A stretch of DNA of 50,545 nucleotides, from the NCBI GenBank assembly GCA_007133495.1, contig SLMS01000111.1:1-50545 (forward strand), read 5' to 3'. Each line of letters begins with the position of its first letter. Position 1 is the stretch's first letter. The notes below the pieces were generated by a model. That model saw nothing but the letters and a program-made list of their open reading frames with translations, was not told where the DNA came from and did not search any database. The stretch is from Candidatus Sumerlaeota bacterium (lineage in GTDB: Bacteria > Sumerlaeota > Sumerlaeia > SLMS01). The translations under genes were made by a program, and so were the position numbers. Below are positions 18,701-26,451 of this stretch, in pieces.

Positions 18701-19003
18701 CCGAACTCTCGTCAGTACGCCCTGCGGCTGCAGTACCGCCTCGGTCCCGAAGGCCAGTTCCGAGACGTGCTGGATGCCGGCGGCGATCCCATCGAGTACG
18801 TCCGCAACGAAGAGCAAGGGCACGAACAGGAATTCGGCCCCATCGCTCTTCCTCAAGACGCCATGGACCAGCCCTACGTGACTCTGCGCTGGAAGTACTA
18901 CTATATCGAGACCGGCATTACCGGCCCACGGGCGAAGCTCTCCCTGCGCGACATTGAGGCTGAGGCAATCCCGGAGAACGCGCCAACCTGGGTCTGGCGC
19001 TGA
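15794..19003 (+). CDS. Secreted lamin-tail/CotH kinase protein, paralogue 2
   Basis: This encodes about 1069 residues from ATG 15794. The track start (TTG 15710) adds a non-signal leader, whereas ATG 15794 gives a short polar start and then a hydrophobic signal (LLRCAGALAFSWAM) ending AQAPAA-like before PLVINEFVASNHGG. The domain order is as in paralogue 1: lamin tail, chitobiase-C-like (IVYTLDGSIP), CotH region (KSFRLYARNAYD, FLNGEFWGILNIRERID, WRWIVYDLDLAF), InlB-like (IEAVPKAGFAFSQWEGDL), and tail with AFINTSNPQDDGGGYVTGAEL. CotH motifs are intact. It starts 96 bases after paralogue 1 and ends in TWVWR. Divergence among the copies is spread over the whole length, so the duplication is old. 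Confidence 0.85.
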   Translation: MIFKTSDSRHHPGTAWLLRCAGALAFSWAMTQAPAAPLVINEFVASNHGGHMDDLGETPDWIELYNPGTEPVDLEGWGLSDDEDNPRRWVFEQGTVEPGEFFVVFASGEDRQDEISPHTNFAISSAGEPLILTGPDGNVVDFVPEIPVPTNISRGRKPDGGEDWFYFGEPTPGAPNTTTAYSEILDPPTFSHEGGFYTEPFGLTIEAPDPDAAIVYTLDGSIPAVENIGGTSYYYKPEYQERPPDPPGELSTRTIESMEHAGEGIPIVDRSPEPDSLSGINTTWRRDASHYAPIEASFKGTPVRAIAVREGALPSEVTTHTYFVTEQGRSRYSLPVIALSIQENHLFDYEDGIYVPGILFDQWRDSNPDRFPTHSTSSNYRRRGRQWEFPAWFEYFEDEPHAAVRQGLGARIHGGGSRYFALKSFRLYARNAYDDKNTLDYPLIPGLTDQAEGRPITEFRRFLLRNSGNDYPQTMLRDAFLQEIVKPLGFDQQGYNPTIVFLNGEFWGILNIRERIDRHYLARQHLIDPEEVGLLSNNAQVQDGSFQNRWDFLDLRAYIAQNDMDDPEHFDHVAEQMDIENFIQYNALQIIINNIDWPGNNIDFWRKQTPDRSKGAPESHDGRWRWIVYDLDLAFHQTGSQGQYDVDYDMLSHATKRGGVEWPNPDWSTTMLRNLLESEEFRNGFINALADQMNSIFRPENLEPVLDRMHARIAPHLDEHRARWRNSAQWTTQHMKDWGHERPGYVRQHVLDFFDLPGTAEVTLDTSTPRRGAIRINNLTIEPHLEGLADPGQSFPWTGVYFQTVPIGIEAVPKAGFAFSQWEGDLAGSPREVTVETPEELSATAVFVPDQDYPWKGILPEAHALAAGPYISGPWPRNADPGTYPPNMVFRQIPVGDPLLADEPDELWTHPYDLESRSRVTGLYELGFAFINTSNPQDDGGGYVTGAELAIDTQGATSAFVRFTAGTLRPNSRQYALRLQYRLGPEGQFRDVLDAGGDPIEYVRNEEQGHEQEFGPIALPQDAMDQPYVTLRWKYYYIETGITGPRAKLSLRDIEAEAIPENAPTWVWR

Positions 19004-19060
19004 ATCCTGGCTCGTTGAGCCAACTCCTTTATCCATGAAGGGCGGATTTCAAGAGACAGC

Positions 19061-22000
19061 ATGAAGACACTTCACCATACGAATGAGATAGCAAAGGCGC
19101 TCCGCGCCCTTCTCGTTCTCTTTTTTCTTTCGGCAATGGGCCCAATCCCCGGCGGAACACTTGTCATTAACGAGTTTGTCGCGTCCAACCATGGAGGGCT
19201 GGCCGACGAAACGGGGGAGACGCCCGACTGGGTTGAGCTGCACAACCCCGGCGCCGAGCCAGTCGCCCTCGAAGGCTGGGGGCTTTCCGACACGGAGGAA
19301 GACCCCCGCCTCTGGGTTTTCGAGAGTGGCTCGGTGGAACCCGGTGGGTTCTTCGTTGTGTTCGCCTCCGGCGAGGACCGGCAAGAAGTCTCCCCACCGC
19401 ACACAAACTTTGCCATCAGTTCCTCCGGCGAGCCGCTCATCCTCACGGATCCACTCGGCGAGGTGGTGGACTTCGTGCCGGAGGTTCCCGTCCCCACCAA
19501 CATCTCCCGCGGCCGCAAGCCGGACGGCGCGGAGGATTGGTTCTATTTTGACCAACCCACGCCCGGCGCGCCCAACACAACACCAGCCGCCACGGAAATA
19601 CTGGACCCTCCAACCTTCTCCCATGATGGCGGATTCTATACGGATCCCTTCGAACTCACCATTGAGACAGACGAGCCGGATGCGGAGATAGTCTATACCC
19701 TCGACGGATCCCTTCCGGACGCCGGCAACCTCGGCGGAACCACCTATCAATACAAGCAGCAGTACCGCGAGGACCGCGACGACCCGGATGGTGAACTGCT
19801 GACTGCCACCTATCAGTCCCACGCCTGGGACGGCGAGCCGCTCCCCATAGTTGACCGGTCGGAGGAACCTGACAGAACCACCGGCATCAATACGACTTGG
19901 CGGCAGGATTACAGCATCATCGCGCCGGACGGGCCGGTGTTCAAGGGCACCGTCGTCCGGGCGCGTGCCGTGAAGGAGGGTGCCATCCCGAGCGGCGTCG
20001 TCACGCACACCTACTTCGTTACGCCTGAAGGCCGGGAGCGTTACTCTCTTCCCGTCATCACTCTCGCAATTCAGGAAGACGAACTCTTCGACTACTACGA
20101 TGGCATCTACGTGGCCGGAATGGACTACGATTCCTGGCGCCCGCACAACCTCCACCTTGCTCCGAGCCACTCCTCCCCTGCCAACTACCACCGGCGCGGT
20201 TTGGAGACTGAGCGTCCTGTATTCTTTGAGTACTATCGTGAGAACGAGGAACACCCCGCTTTGCGGCAGAACCTGGGAACCCGGCTCCACGGTGGGTCCT
20301 CGCGCGTTCAACCGCTCAAGAGCTTCCGGCTCTATGCCCGCCGGGCATATGACGAAACTAACGTGGTCGATTTTCCCCTTCTCCCCGATCTGAGAGACTA
20401 CATCGAGCACCGCCCCATCACGGAGTTTCGCCGCTTCATCCTCCGCAATTCGGGGGCCGACTACTGGCGCACCATGATTCGCGATGCGTTCCAGCACCTT
20501 CTCATCCGCGATATCGGATTCGACTATCAGGAATACCAGCCCTCGATCATTTTCTTGAACGGGGAATTCTGGGGCATCCTCAATATCCGCGAGAGAATCG
20601 ACCGCCATTACCTGGCCCGCCGGCACCGGATCGATCCGGACGACATTGTTCTCCTGACCAGCAACGCGGTGCTCAAGGACGGCGAACCACATCACCGCCA
20701 GGAATATCTAGATCTCCGGACCTTCATAACTCAAAACGACATGAGAGACCCGGAAAACTTCGCTCACGCAGCCGATCAAATGGACATGGAGAACTTCATA
20801 CGGTACAACGCAGCAAAAATATACATGAAGAACACCGACTGGCCCAGCAATAATATAGACTTTTGGCGCAAGGCCACCCCCGACCGCAGCGAAGGCGCGC
20901 CTCCCACGCACGACGGCAGGTGGCGCTGGATCATGTTCGACATGGACGCGGGGTTCGGCGACGCGATGGACTACGATCACACCCACGATACCCTGAGCTT
21001 CGCCACCGAGCCCGGCGGGGTTTCCTGGCCCAACCCCGATTGGTCCACAACCATGCTCCGCAACCTGCTCCAGAACGAAGGCTTCCGGAATGACTTCGTG
21101 AACGAACTGGCCGACCGCATGAACACCATCTACCGTCGGGAGCATTTCGAGCCCCTCCTGGACGAAACCTACGGCCGCATCTTCCCACACATGAACGAGC
21201 ACCGCGAGCGCTGGCGCACCAGCGCCGGCCGTAGCCCGGAGTTCATGCGCCACTTCGGCCGTGAACGCCCCGAATGGATGAAGCTCCACACGGTGAACTA
21301 CTTCGCCCTGCCCGGCACCGCCGAAATTACACTCGATACGCCCGCCCCCCGGCGCGGCAGCATCCGGATCAGCAACCTTCTCATCGAACCTCAGCTCGAA
21401 GGGCTACCCGACCCCAACCGCCCCTTCCCGTGGACGGGGACCTACTTCCAAGGCATTCCGGTCGAGATCGAAGCCATCCCCAAGGCTGGGTACCAATTCT
21501 CCCACTGGGAGGGATATCTCACGGGGGAGGATGCCAACTTGACGCTCGAGCCCCCCGAGGAGCTATCCGCCACGGCCATTTTCCTCCCCGATCCGGACTA
21601 CCCCTGGGAGGAGCTACTCCCCCAGCCGCACCCGCTGCGCGAGGAGCCCTACGAGTTCCGCTACTGGCCGCGCACTGCCGAGCCGGGCACCCACCCCCCG
21701 GCGATGGTCTTCCGCCAGACCGCCCAGGCGGACCCTCTTCTCCCCGATCCGGGCGAAAACATCTGGAGCCATCCATACGACCTCGAAAGCCGCAGCCGCG
21801 TTACCGGTCTCCACGGTCTCGGGGCCGCCTTTATCAACACTTCCAATCCGCAGGAGGGCGGCGGAGGGTACGTCACCGGGGCGGAACTGGTCCTGGATAC
21901 CCGGGGTGTCACCGCGGCGGAAGTGTCCTTCACGGCAGGGACCATCCTGCCCAATGAGCGCACCTACGCCCTGCGGCTCCAACACCGTGTCGGCCCGGAG

Positions 22001-22255
22001 GGGAGGTTCCGCGACCTCCTCGACACCGCCGGGGACCCCATCGAATACGTCCGCAACCCCGAGGAGGGCCACGAGCAGGAATTCGGGCCGATCGCGCTCC
22101 CGGAGGAGCTTCTCGGCCAGCGATGGGTCTCACTAAAATGGAAGTATCACTTCATTAAAACGGGCGTAAGTGGGCCAAGAGCAATGCTCTCCCTGCGCGC
22201 TATTGTTGTGGAGGGCGAGCTGGCACCCGAGACCCCGGCTTGGGTGTTTCGATGA
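19061..22255 (+). CDS. Secreted lamin-tail/CotH kinase protein, paralogue 3
   Basis: This encodes 1064 residues. The N-terminal signal (LRALLVLFFLSAMGPIPGG) leads into LVINEFVASNHGG. The architecture equals the two upstream copies: lamin tail with TPDWVELHNPG, chitobiase-C-like IVYTLDGSLPDAG, CotH region with KSFRLYARRAYD, FLNGEFWGILNIRERID and WRWIMFDMDAGF, InlB-like IEAIPKAGYQFSHWEGYL, and the beta tail. The DxD-type metal motif is kept as DMD. It is closer to paralogue 2 than to 1 in several blocks (for example NIRERIDRHYLARRH against ARQH). It ends in AWVFR. The 57-base gap to paralogue 2 suggests co-transcription. Target proteins or surfaces are unknown. Confidence 0.85.
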   Translation: MKTLHHTNEIAKALRALLVLFFLSAMGPIPGGTLVINEFVASNHGGLADETGETPDWVELHNPGAEPVALEGWGLSDTEEDPRLWVFESGSVEPGGFFVVFASGEDRQEVSPPHTNFAISSSGEPLILTDPLGEVVDFVPEVPVPTNISRGRKPDGAEDWFYFDQPTPGAPNTTPAATEILDPPTFSHDGGFYTDPFELTIETDEPDAEIVYTLDGSLPDAGNLGGTTYQYKQQYREDRDDPDGELLTATYQSHAWDGEPLPIVDRSEEPDRTTGINTTWRQDYSIIAPDGPVFKGTVVRARAVKEGAIPSGVVTHTYFVTPEGRERYSLPVITLAIQEDELFDYYDGIYVAGMDYDSWRPHNLHLAPSHSSPANYHRRGLETERPVFFEYYRENEEHPALRQNLGTRLHGGSSRVQPLKSFRLYARRAYDETNVVDFPLLPDLRDYIEHRPITEFRRFILRNSGADYWRTMIRDAFQHLLIRDIGFDYQEYQPSIIFLNGEFWGILNIRERIDRHYLARRHRIDPDDIVLLTSNAVLKDGEPHHRQEYLDLRTFITQNDMRDPENFAHAADQMDMENFIRYNAAKIYMKNTDWPSNNIDFWRKATPDRSEGAPPTHDGRWRWIMFDMDAGFGDAMDYDHTHDTLSFATEPGGVSWPNPDWSTTMLRNLLQNEGFRNDFVNELADRMNTIYRREHFEPLLDETYGRIFPHMNEHRERWRTSAGRSPEFMRHFGRERPEWMKLHTVNYFALPGTAEITLDTPAPRRGSIRISNLLIEPQLEGLPDPNRPFPWTGTYFQGIPVEIEAIPKAGYQFSHWEGYLTGEDANLTLEPPEELSATAIFLPDPDYPWEELLPQPHPLREEPYEFRYWPRTAEPGTHPPAMVFRQTAQADPLLPDPGENIWSHPYDLESRSRVTGLHGLGAAFINTSNPQEGGGGYVTGAELVLDTRGVTAAEVSFTAGTILPNERTYALRLQHRVGPEGRFRDLLDTAGDPIEYVRNPEEGHEQEFGPIALPEELLGQRWVSLKWKYHFIKTGVSGPRAMLSLRAIVVEGELAPETPAWVFR

Positions 22256-22303
22256 GACACAGGCCTTTCCTGCCCCGGGGGCCAAAAAATCCGATCCGCG
22301 GGG

Positions 22304-22332
22304 TTGACAGGGACCACCGGAGCTGAAATGAT
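22304..22332 (+). promoter_or_regulatory. Candidate sigma-70 promoter of the ectoine locus
   Basis: A perfect -35 TTGACA at 22304-22309 is followed after 17 bases by AATGAT at 22327-22332, a four-of-six match to the -10 consensus. It lies about 100 bases before the MarR-type regulator that opens the ectoine genes and after the end of the CotH array. Transcription would start near 22340. The position and the -35 are persuasive; the -10 is only moderate. Confidence 0.5.
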
Positions 22333-22433
22333 TACAGGCGAAATGAAGCGGCATCAAAATTGTTCCCACGCTGACCAGAAACGGGGAACGTGCCGCCCCA
22401 CCGGGCAGATGTCCCAAAAAGCCACGGATAGCC

Positions 22434-23084
22434 ATGTCTCGCAGCACTAACTACATACCATCAACGGCCCCGGCGGGCTCCTCCGCCGTGGTGCCGGCCT
22501 CCAGGAGGGAAGCCGGTACCGAGGGGGACCCCCCAACTACCGGGCCGGAACGGCGTGCGGAACACGGCTGCCAGCTAAGGGTTCTGCACTCCATCCGGCG
22601 AATCATCCGCTCAGTCGATCTCTACTCCAAGCAGCTCTCCGGCTGCCACGGCATCACGGTGCCGCAGTTGGTGGCGCTTTTGGCCGTGTGCGAGCACGGT
22701 TCGCTGACCGTAACCGGGCTTGGCAAGCTGGTCCACGTCAGCCCGAGCACCCTGATCGGTGTGGTGGACAGGCTGGAGGAGAAGGGGCTGGTGGTCCGCG
22801 AGCGCAGCGGGAGGGACCGCCGGCTCGTGCACCTCTACCCGACCGAGGCGGGGATGGAACTGGCCCGGAGTTCGCCCTCTCCGCTGCAGCAGGGTCTTGT
22901 GGAGGCTCTCGACGCCCTGCCCGAGGATGAGCAGGCCATGCTGGCCTCCGCTCTGGAACGCATCGTGGACCTCATGGAAACCGGAAGGCTTGGGGGCGTT
23001 CCCGTGCCCGAAGCGGCAGATGTCGGCGTCGCCGAAAGCGCATTCTGCCCGGACGAAACCACTCGACTGGAGCACGAACCTTGA
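22434..23084 (+). CDS. MarR-family regulator of the ectoine locus (EctR-like)
   Basis: This encodes 216 residues. A polar leader of about 45 residues precedes a MarR winged helix: ITVPQLVALLAVCEHGSLTV, then LGKLVHVSPSTLIGVVDRLEEKGLV as helix-turn-helix, and the wing RERSGRDRRLVHLYPT. MarR-type EctR regulators sit next to ectoine genes in methylotrophs and halophiles (family knowledge). Its stop overlaps the ectA start, so it is co-translated with the operon it probably controls. It could repress or act as an osmotic sensor. No inverted repeat operator was obvious in the upstream 170 bases. Confidence 0.8.
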   Translation: MSRSTNYIPSTAPAGSSAVVPASRREAGTEGDPPTTGPERRAEHGCQLRVLHSIRRIIRSVDLYSKQLSGCHGITVPQLVALLAVCEHGSLTVTGLGKLVHVSPSTLIGVVDRLEEKGLVVRERSGRDRRLVHLYPTEAGMELARSSPSPLQQGLVEALDALPEDEQAMLASALERIVDLMETGRLGGVPVPEAADVGVAESAFCPDETTRLEHEP

Positions 23085-23632
23085 CCAGCACGACGCAACC
23101 GGACAAGGAGTCCGGCACGGACATCGCATTCCGCCTTCCCAGGAGCGAGGACGGGGCCCGCATGCTGGAGCTGGTCAAGGCCAGCCCGCCGCTGGAGCCC
23201 AACACCTGCTACGCGTACCTTCTGTTGTGTCATCACTTTCGCGAGACGTGCGTGGTGGCAGAGCAGGAGGGCGAGTTGCGGGGGTTCGTGGTGGGCTACC
23301 GCCCGCCAAAGGAGCCGGACACCGTTTTCGTCTGGCAGATCGCCGTCAGCTCGAAAGCCCGGGGACAGGGACTTGGCAAACGCCTCCTCGAGCAACTCCT
23401 CGCAGCACAGCCCGAGGGCAGCGTTCGCTACCTGACCTCGACGGTGACACCAGACAACGAACCTTCCGCGCGCCTGTTCCGCTCCTACGCGGAAAAACTC
23501 GGCGTTCCGTGCGAGGAATCAAAACTCTTCGGTGCGGAAGCCTTCGGAAAAGACCAACACCACGAGGAGGAACACCTCTTCCGAATCGGGCCGCTCCCCG
23601 GCAGCGGCCGCACACCTCACACACCCCTCTAA
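23081..23632 (+). CDS. ectA: L-2,4-diaminobutyrate N-acetyltransferase EctA
   Basis: This encodes 183 residues of the GNAT fold. The enzyme acetylates L-2,4-diaminobutyrate with acetyl-CoA, the second dedicated step of ectoine synthesis. Diagnostic stretches are LVKASPPLEPNTCYAYLLL, FVVGYRPPKEPDTVFVWQIAV, the CoA-binding ARGQGLGKRLL, and YLTSTVTPDNEPSARLFRSYA. The start is TTG 23081, overlapping the regulator's stop as TTGA; no later start fits the family N-terminus. The gene leads directly into ectB. Confidence 0.95.
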   Translation: MTSTTQPDKESGTDIAFRLPRSEDGARMLELVKASPPLEPNTCYAYLLLCHHFRETCVVAEQEGELRGFVVGYRPPKEPDTVFVWQIAVSSKARGQGLGKRLLEQLLAAQPEGSVRYLTSTVTPDNEPSARLFRSYAEKLGVPCEESKLFGAEAFGKDQHHEEEHLFRIGPLPGSGRTPHTPL

Positions 23633-23652
23633 GGACCAGGGAGTACACAACC

Positions 23653-24951
23653 ATGGAAATCTTCAACAGACTCGAATCCGAAGTTCGCGGCTACATCCGC
23701 TCCTTCCCCACCGTCTTCACCGAAGCGAAGGGCGCCCTCCTGACCAATGAAGAAGGCAACGAGTACGTTGACTTCTTCGCCGGTGCGGGTTCGCTCAACT
23801 ACGGACACAACAACCCCGTGCTCAAGGAGCACCTCATCGCCTACATGGAGAGCGACGGGGTCACTCACGGGCTCGATATGGCCACGGAGGCCAAGCAGGC
23901 TTTCCTCCAGACCTTCGAGGACAAAATCCTGCGCCCGCGCAACATGCGCTACAAGATCCAGTTCACCGGCCCCACCGGCACCAACGCCGTCGAGGCGGCC
24001 CTCAAGCTCGCCCGCATGGTGAAGAAGCGCGAAAACGTCATCTCCTTCACCCACGGGTTTCATGGCCTTTCGATGGGGTCGCTCGGGGCCACCAGCAACC
24101 GCAAGTTCCGCGAATCCGCCGGGATGACGCCCCCGGGCGTGACCTTCCTCCCCTTCGACGGATACCTGGGTGAGGACATCGACACGACCGAGTACCTGGA
24201 GAAAGTCCTGACGGACCCCGGCTCGGGCGTGGACCTGCCCGCCGCGGTCATCGTCGAAACCGTCCAGGGCGAAGGCGGCGTCAACGTCGCCAGCTTCGAA
24301 TGGCTGCGTTCGCTGGAGCAGGTCTGCCGCAACCACGGCATCCTGCTGATCGTGGACGACATTCAGGTGGGCTGCGGGCGCACCGGGCCGTTCTTCAGCT
24401 TCGAGAAGGCCGGCATCTCGCCCGACATCATCACGCTCTCCAAGTCGCTCAGTGGCTACGGCCTCCCGATGTCCATCGTCCTGATGAAGCCGGAACTCGA
24501 CATCTGGAAGCCGGGCGCCCACACGGGCACCTTCCGCGGCAACAACCTGGCCTTCGTGACCGCGAAGGCCGCCATCGACGAGTACTGGAGCGACGACCGC
24601 TTCACCAAGGAAGTCGAGGCAAAGGCCAAGCTCATGCGCGATTGGCTCGAACACATCGCCGAGAGCTACCCCGAAGGCGGCTTCTCCGTGCGCGGCCGCG
24701 GCATGGTCCAGGCCATCTGCACCGAGGAAGACCACAGCCTGGCGGACAAGATCACCGCCGCAGCCTTCAAGCGCGGCCTGGTCATCGAGACCTCCGGATC
24801 GAACAGCGAGGCGATTAAATTGCTGCCTTCGCTGACGATCGAGGAAGATCTGCTTGAAAAGGGCCTCCAGCTTTTGGAGGAAAGCGTTGTTGAGATTCTG
24901 GGCGTCAAGCCGGCGCCCTACAGCCGAATGACAGCAGGAGCAAAAAAGTAA
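23653..24951 (+). CDS. ectB: Diaminobutyrate--2-oxoglutarate transaminase EctB
   Basis: This is a class III PLP aminotransferase of 432 residues that makes L-2,4-diaminobutyrate from aspartate semialdehyde, the first ectoine step. The start is ATG 23653 (MEIFNRLESEVRGYIRSFP), 20 bases after ectA, with GGGAG upstream. The longer track ORF from 22759 runs out of frame through ectR and ectA and is rejected. Visible features are FAGAGSLNYGHNNP, FTGPTGTNAVEAALKLAR, the PLP-ring aspartate in LIVDDIQVGCGRTG (D235/D236), and the Schiff-base lysine in TLSKSLSGYG (K264). The length matches the family. Confidence 0.96.
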   Translation: MEIFNRLESEVRGYIRSFPTVFTEAKGALLTNEEGNEYVDFFAGAGSLNYGHNNPVLKEHLIAYMESDGVTHGLDMATEAKQAFLQTFEDKILRPRNMRYKIQFTGPTGTNAVEAALKLARMVKKRENVISFTHGFHGLSMGSLGATSNRKFRESAGMTPPGVTFLPFDGYLGEDIDTTEYLEKVLTDPGSGVDLPAAVIVETVQGEGGVNVASFEWLRSLEQVCRNHGILLIVDDIQVGCGRTGPFFSFEKAGISPDIITLSKSLSGYGLPMSIVLMKPELDIWKPGAHTGTFRGNNLAFVTAKAAIDEYWSDDRFTKEVEAKAKLMRDWLEHIAESYPEGGFSVRGRGMVQAICTEEDHSLADKITAAAFKRGLVIETSGSNSEAIKLLPSLTIEEDLLEKGLQLLEESVVEILGVKPAPYSRMTAGAKK

Positions 24952-24952
24952 T

Positions 24953-25411
24953 ATGATCGTACGCACCGTAGAAGAAACCTTCGGCACCGACGCCGAGGTC
25001 AAAACCCCCAACTGGGTCAGCAGAAGGCTGCTGCTCAAACGCGACGGGATGGGGTACTCCGTCCACGAGACCACGATCTACGCGGGCACGGAAACCTACA
25101 TCTGGTACAAGAACCACCTTGAGGCAGTCTTCTGCGTCGCGGGCGAAGGCGAAGTGGAACTGATCCCCAGCGGCGAGAAGTTCCGCATCGTGCCGGGCAC
25201 GATCTACGCCCTCGACAAGCACGACAAACATTACCTGCGGGCCTTCAAGGACCTGCGGCTCGTGTGTGTGTTCGGTCCGGCGCTCACCGGGCGGGAGGTT
25301 CACGACGAGGAAGGTGTTTATCCGCTGATCGAGGAGGAAGAGGAGACCGTCATCGAAGAGGAAGTGACGCTGGAGAAAGACAAGCAGGGAGGTAACTCCG
25401 CCAGCGCCTGA
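24953..25411 (+). CDS. ectC: L-ectoine synthase EctC
   Basis: This encodes 152 residues of a single cupin domain. It cyclises N-gamma-acetyl-diaminobutyrate to ectoine. Hallmarks are IVRTVEETFGTDAEV, HETTIYAGTETYIWYKNHLEAVFCVAGEGEVE, the metal site around GTIYALDKHDKHYLRA, and FGPALTGREVHDEEGVYPL. The protein is about 20 residues longer than the usual 130 or so because of a very acidic tail (IEEEEETVIEEEV). ATG 24953 follows the ectB stop by one base. A strong hairpin lies between it and ectD. Confidence 0.96.
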   Translation: MIVRTVEETFGTDAEVKTPNWVSRRLLLKRDGMGYSVHETTIYAGTETYIWYKNHLEAVFCVAGEGEVELIPSGEKFRIVPGTIYALDKHDKHYLRAFKDLRLVCVFGPALTGREVHDEEGVYPLIEEEEETVIEEEVTLEKDKQGGNSASA

Positions 25412-25447
25412 CTTCCCCCTCCCCGACCCCGTATCGTTGGCCGTACC

Positions 25448-25483
25448 ACGCGAGCCTGCTTCCATTGCGAAGCAGGCTCGCGT
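25448..25483 (+). promoter_or_regulatory. Perfect 15-bp hairpin between ectC and ectD
   Basis: The arms ACGCGAGCCTGCTTC and GAAGCAGGCTCGCGT are perfectly complementary around a six-base loop (CATTGC). No T run follows, so full termination is doubtful. The site is suited to attenuation, RNA processing or protection of the ectABC message. The ectD ribosome-binding site AAGGAGG (25508-25514) lies 25 bases downstream. Confidence 0.7.
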
Positions 25484-25524
25484 GTCCCCAACAAAATCCC
25501 GAAGCCGAAGGAGGACCAGACATC

Positions 25525-26451
25525 ATGGCAATTGTCCAGGACCTGTATCCCTCGCGCCAACAGGACAAGCCTGAGATCATCGAACGGAAGGACCCGGTGA
25601 TCAACACAAGGCCGGAGGATGCAGACGGCTCCGGCCTCACTGCCGAGCAACTCCGGCAGTACGAAAGGGACGGTTTCATCGCCCTCCCGCAGTTCTTCAC
25701 CCCCGAGGAGGTCGCTGTATTCCGTAAGGAACTGACCCGGATGACGAACGACCCCGAGACCATCCGGCGGCAGGAAGCGGTGAAGGAGCCCAACAGCGAC
25801 ATCGTCCGCTCGATCTTCTGCGTGCACAAGCTCAGCTCGCTCTTCGACCGGCTCAGCCGGCACCCCCGCCTGCTCGCCATCGCCGGGCAGATTCTCGGCG
25901 GCGGCGTTTACATCCACCAGTCGCGCGTCAACATGAAGCCGGGCTTCAAGGGCCAGGGATTCTACTGGCACTCGGACTTCGAAACGTGGCACGTTGAGGA
26001 CGGTCTGCCGCGGATGCGCACGGTGAGCTGCTCGATCACCCTGACCGAGAACAACGAGTTCAACGGGCCGCTCATGCTCATTCCGGGCTCCCAGAACCAC
26101 TATATCGCTTGCGTGGGGGAGACTCCCGAGGACAACTACAAGAGTTCGCTCCGCGCCCAGAAGGTCGGTACGCCGGACGACGAAAGCCTCACCCAGCTCG
26201 CAGAAAGCGGCGGCATCAAGGCCCCCAAGGGACCCGCTGGCACCGTCCTCCTCTTTGACTGCAACACCATGCACGGCTCGAACAGCAACATTTCTCCTTT
26301 CCCCCGCAGCAACGTGTTCTTTGTGTACAACAGTATCGAGAATGCGCCGGTGGAGCCGTGGTCCGGCCAGAAGCCCAGGCCCCCCTTCATCGCCGAACGA
26401 GAGGACATCAGCCCCCTCGAACCCACTCAGAACCCGGACTTCGTATCATGA
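25525..26451 (+). CDS. ectD: Ectoine 5-hydroxylase EctD
   Basis: This encodes 308 residues of the PhyH-like Fe(II)/2-oxoglutarate dioxygenase family. It converts ectoine to 5-hydroxyectoine. The signature GFYWHSDFETWHVEDG supplies iron ligands His149 and Asp151, and the distal ligand His250 is in NTMHGSNSN. Arg261 in FPRSNVFF fits the 2-oxoglutarate contact. The start ATG 25525 has AAGGAGG ten bases upstream, the best Shine-Dalgarno in the locus. Its stop overlaps the start of the binding protein (ATGA), which ties hydroxylation to uptake. Confidence 0.96.
   Translation: MAIVQDLYPSRQQDKPEIIERKDPVINTRPEDADGSGLTAEQLRQYERDGFIALPQFFTPEEVAVFRKELTRMTNDPETIRRQEAVKEPNSDIVRSIFCVHKLSSLFDRLSRHPRLLAIAGQILGGGVYIHQSRVNMKPGFKGQGFYWHSDFETWHVEDGLPRMRTVSCSITLTENNEFNGPLMLIPGSQNHYIACVGETPEDNYKSSLRAQKVGTPDDESLTQLAESGGIKAPKGPAGTVLLFDCNTMHGSNSNISPFPRSNVFFVYNSIENAPVEPWSGQKPRPPFIAEREDISPLEPTQNPDFVS

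Noticed and set aside
22759-23652. Upstream extension of the ectB ORF
   Set aside because: It runs out of frame through ectR and ectA. EctB homologues begin at MEIF, and a ribosome-binding site precedes ATG 23653.
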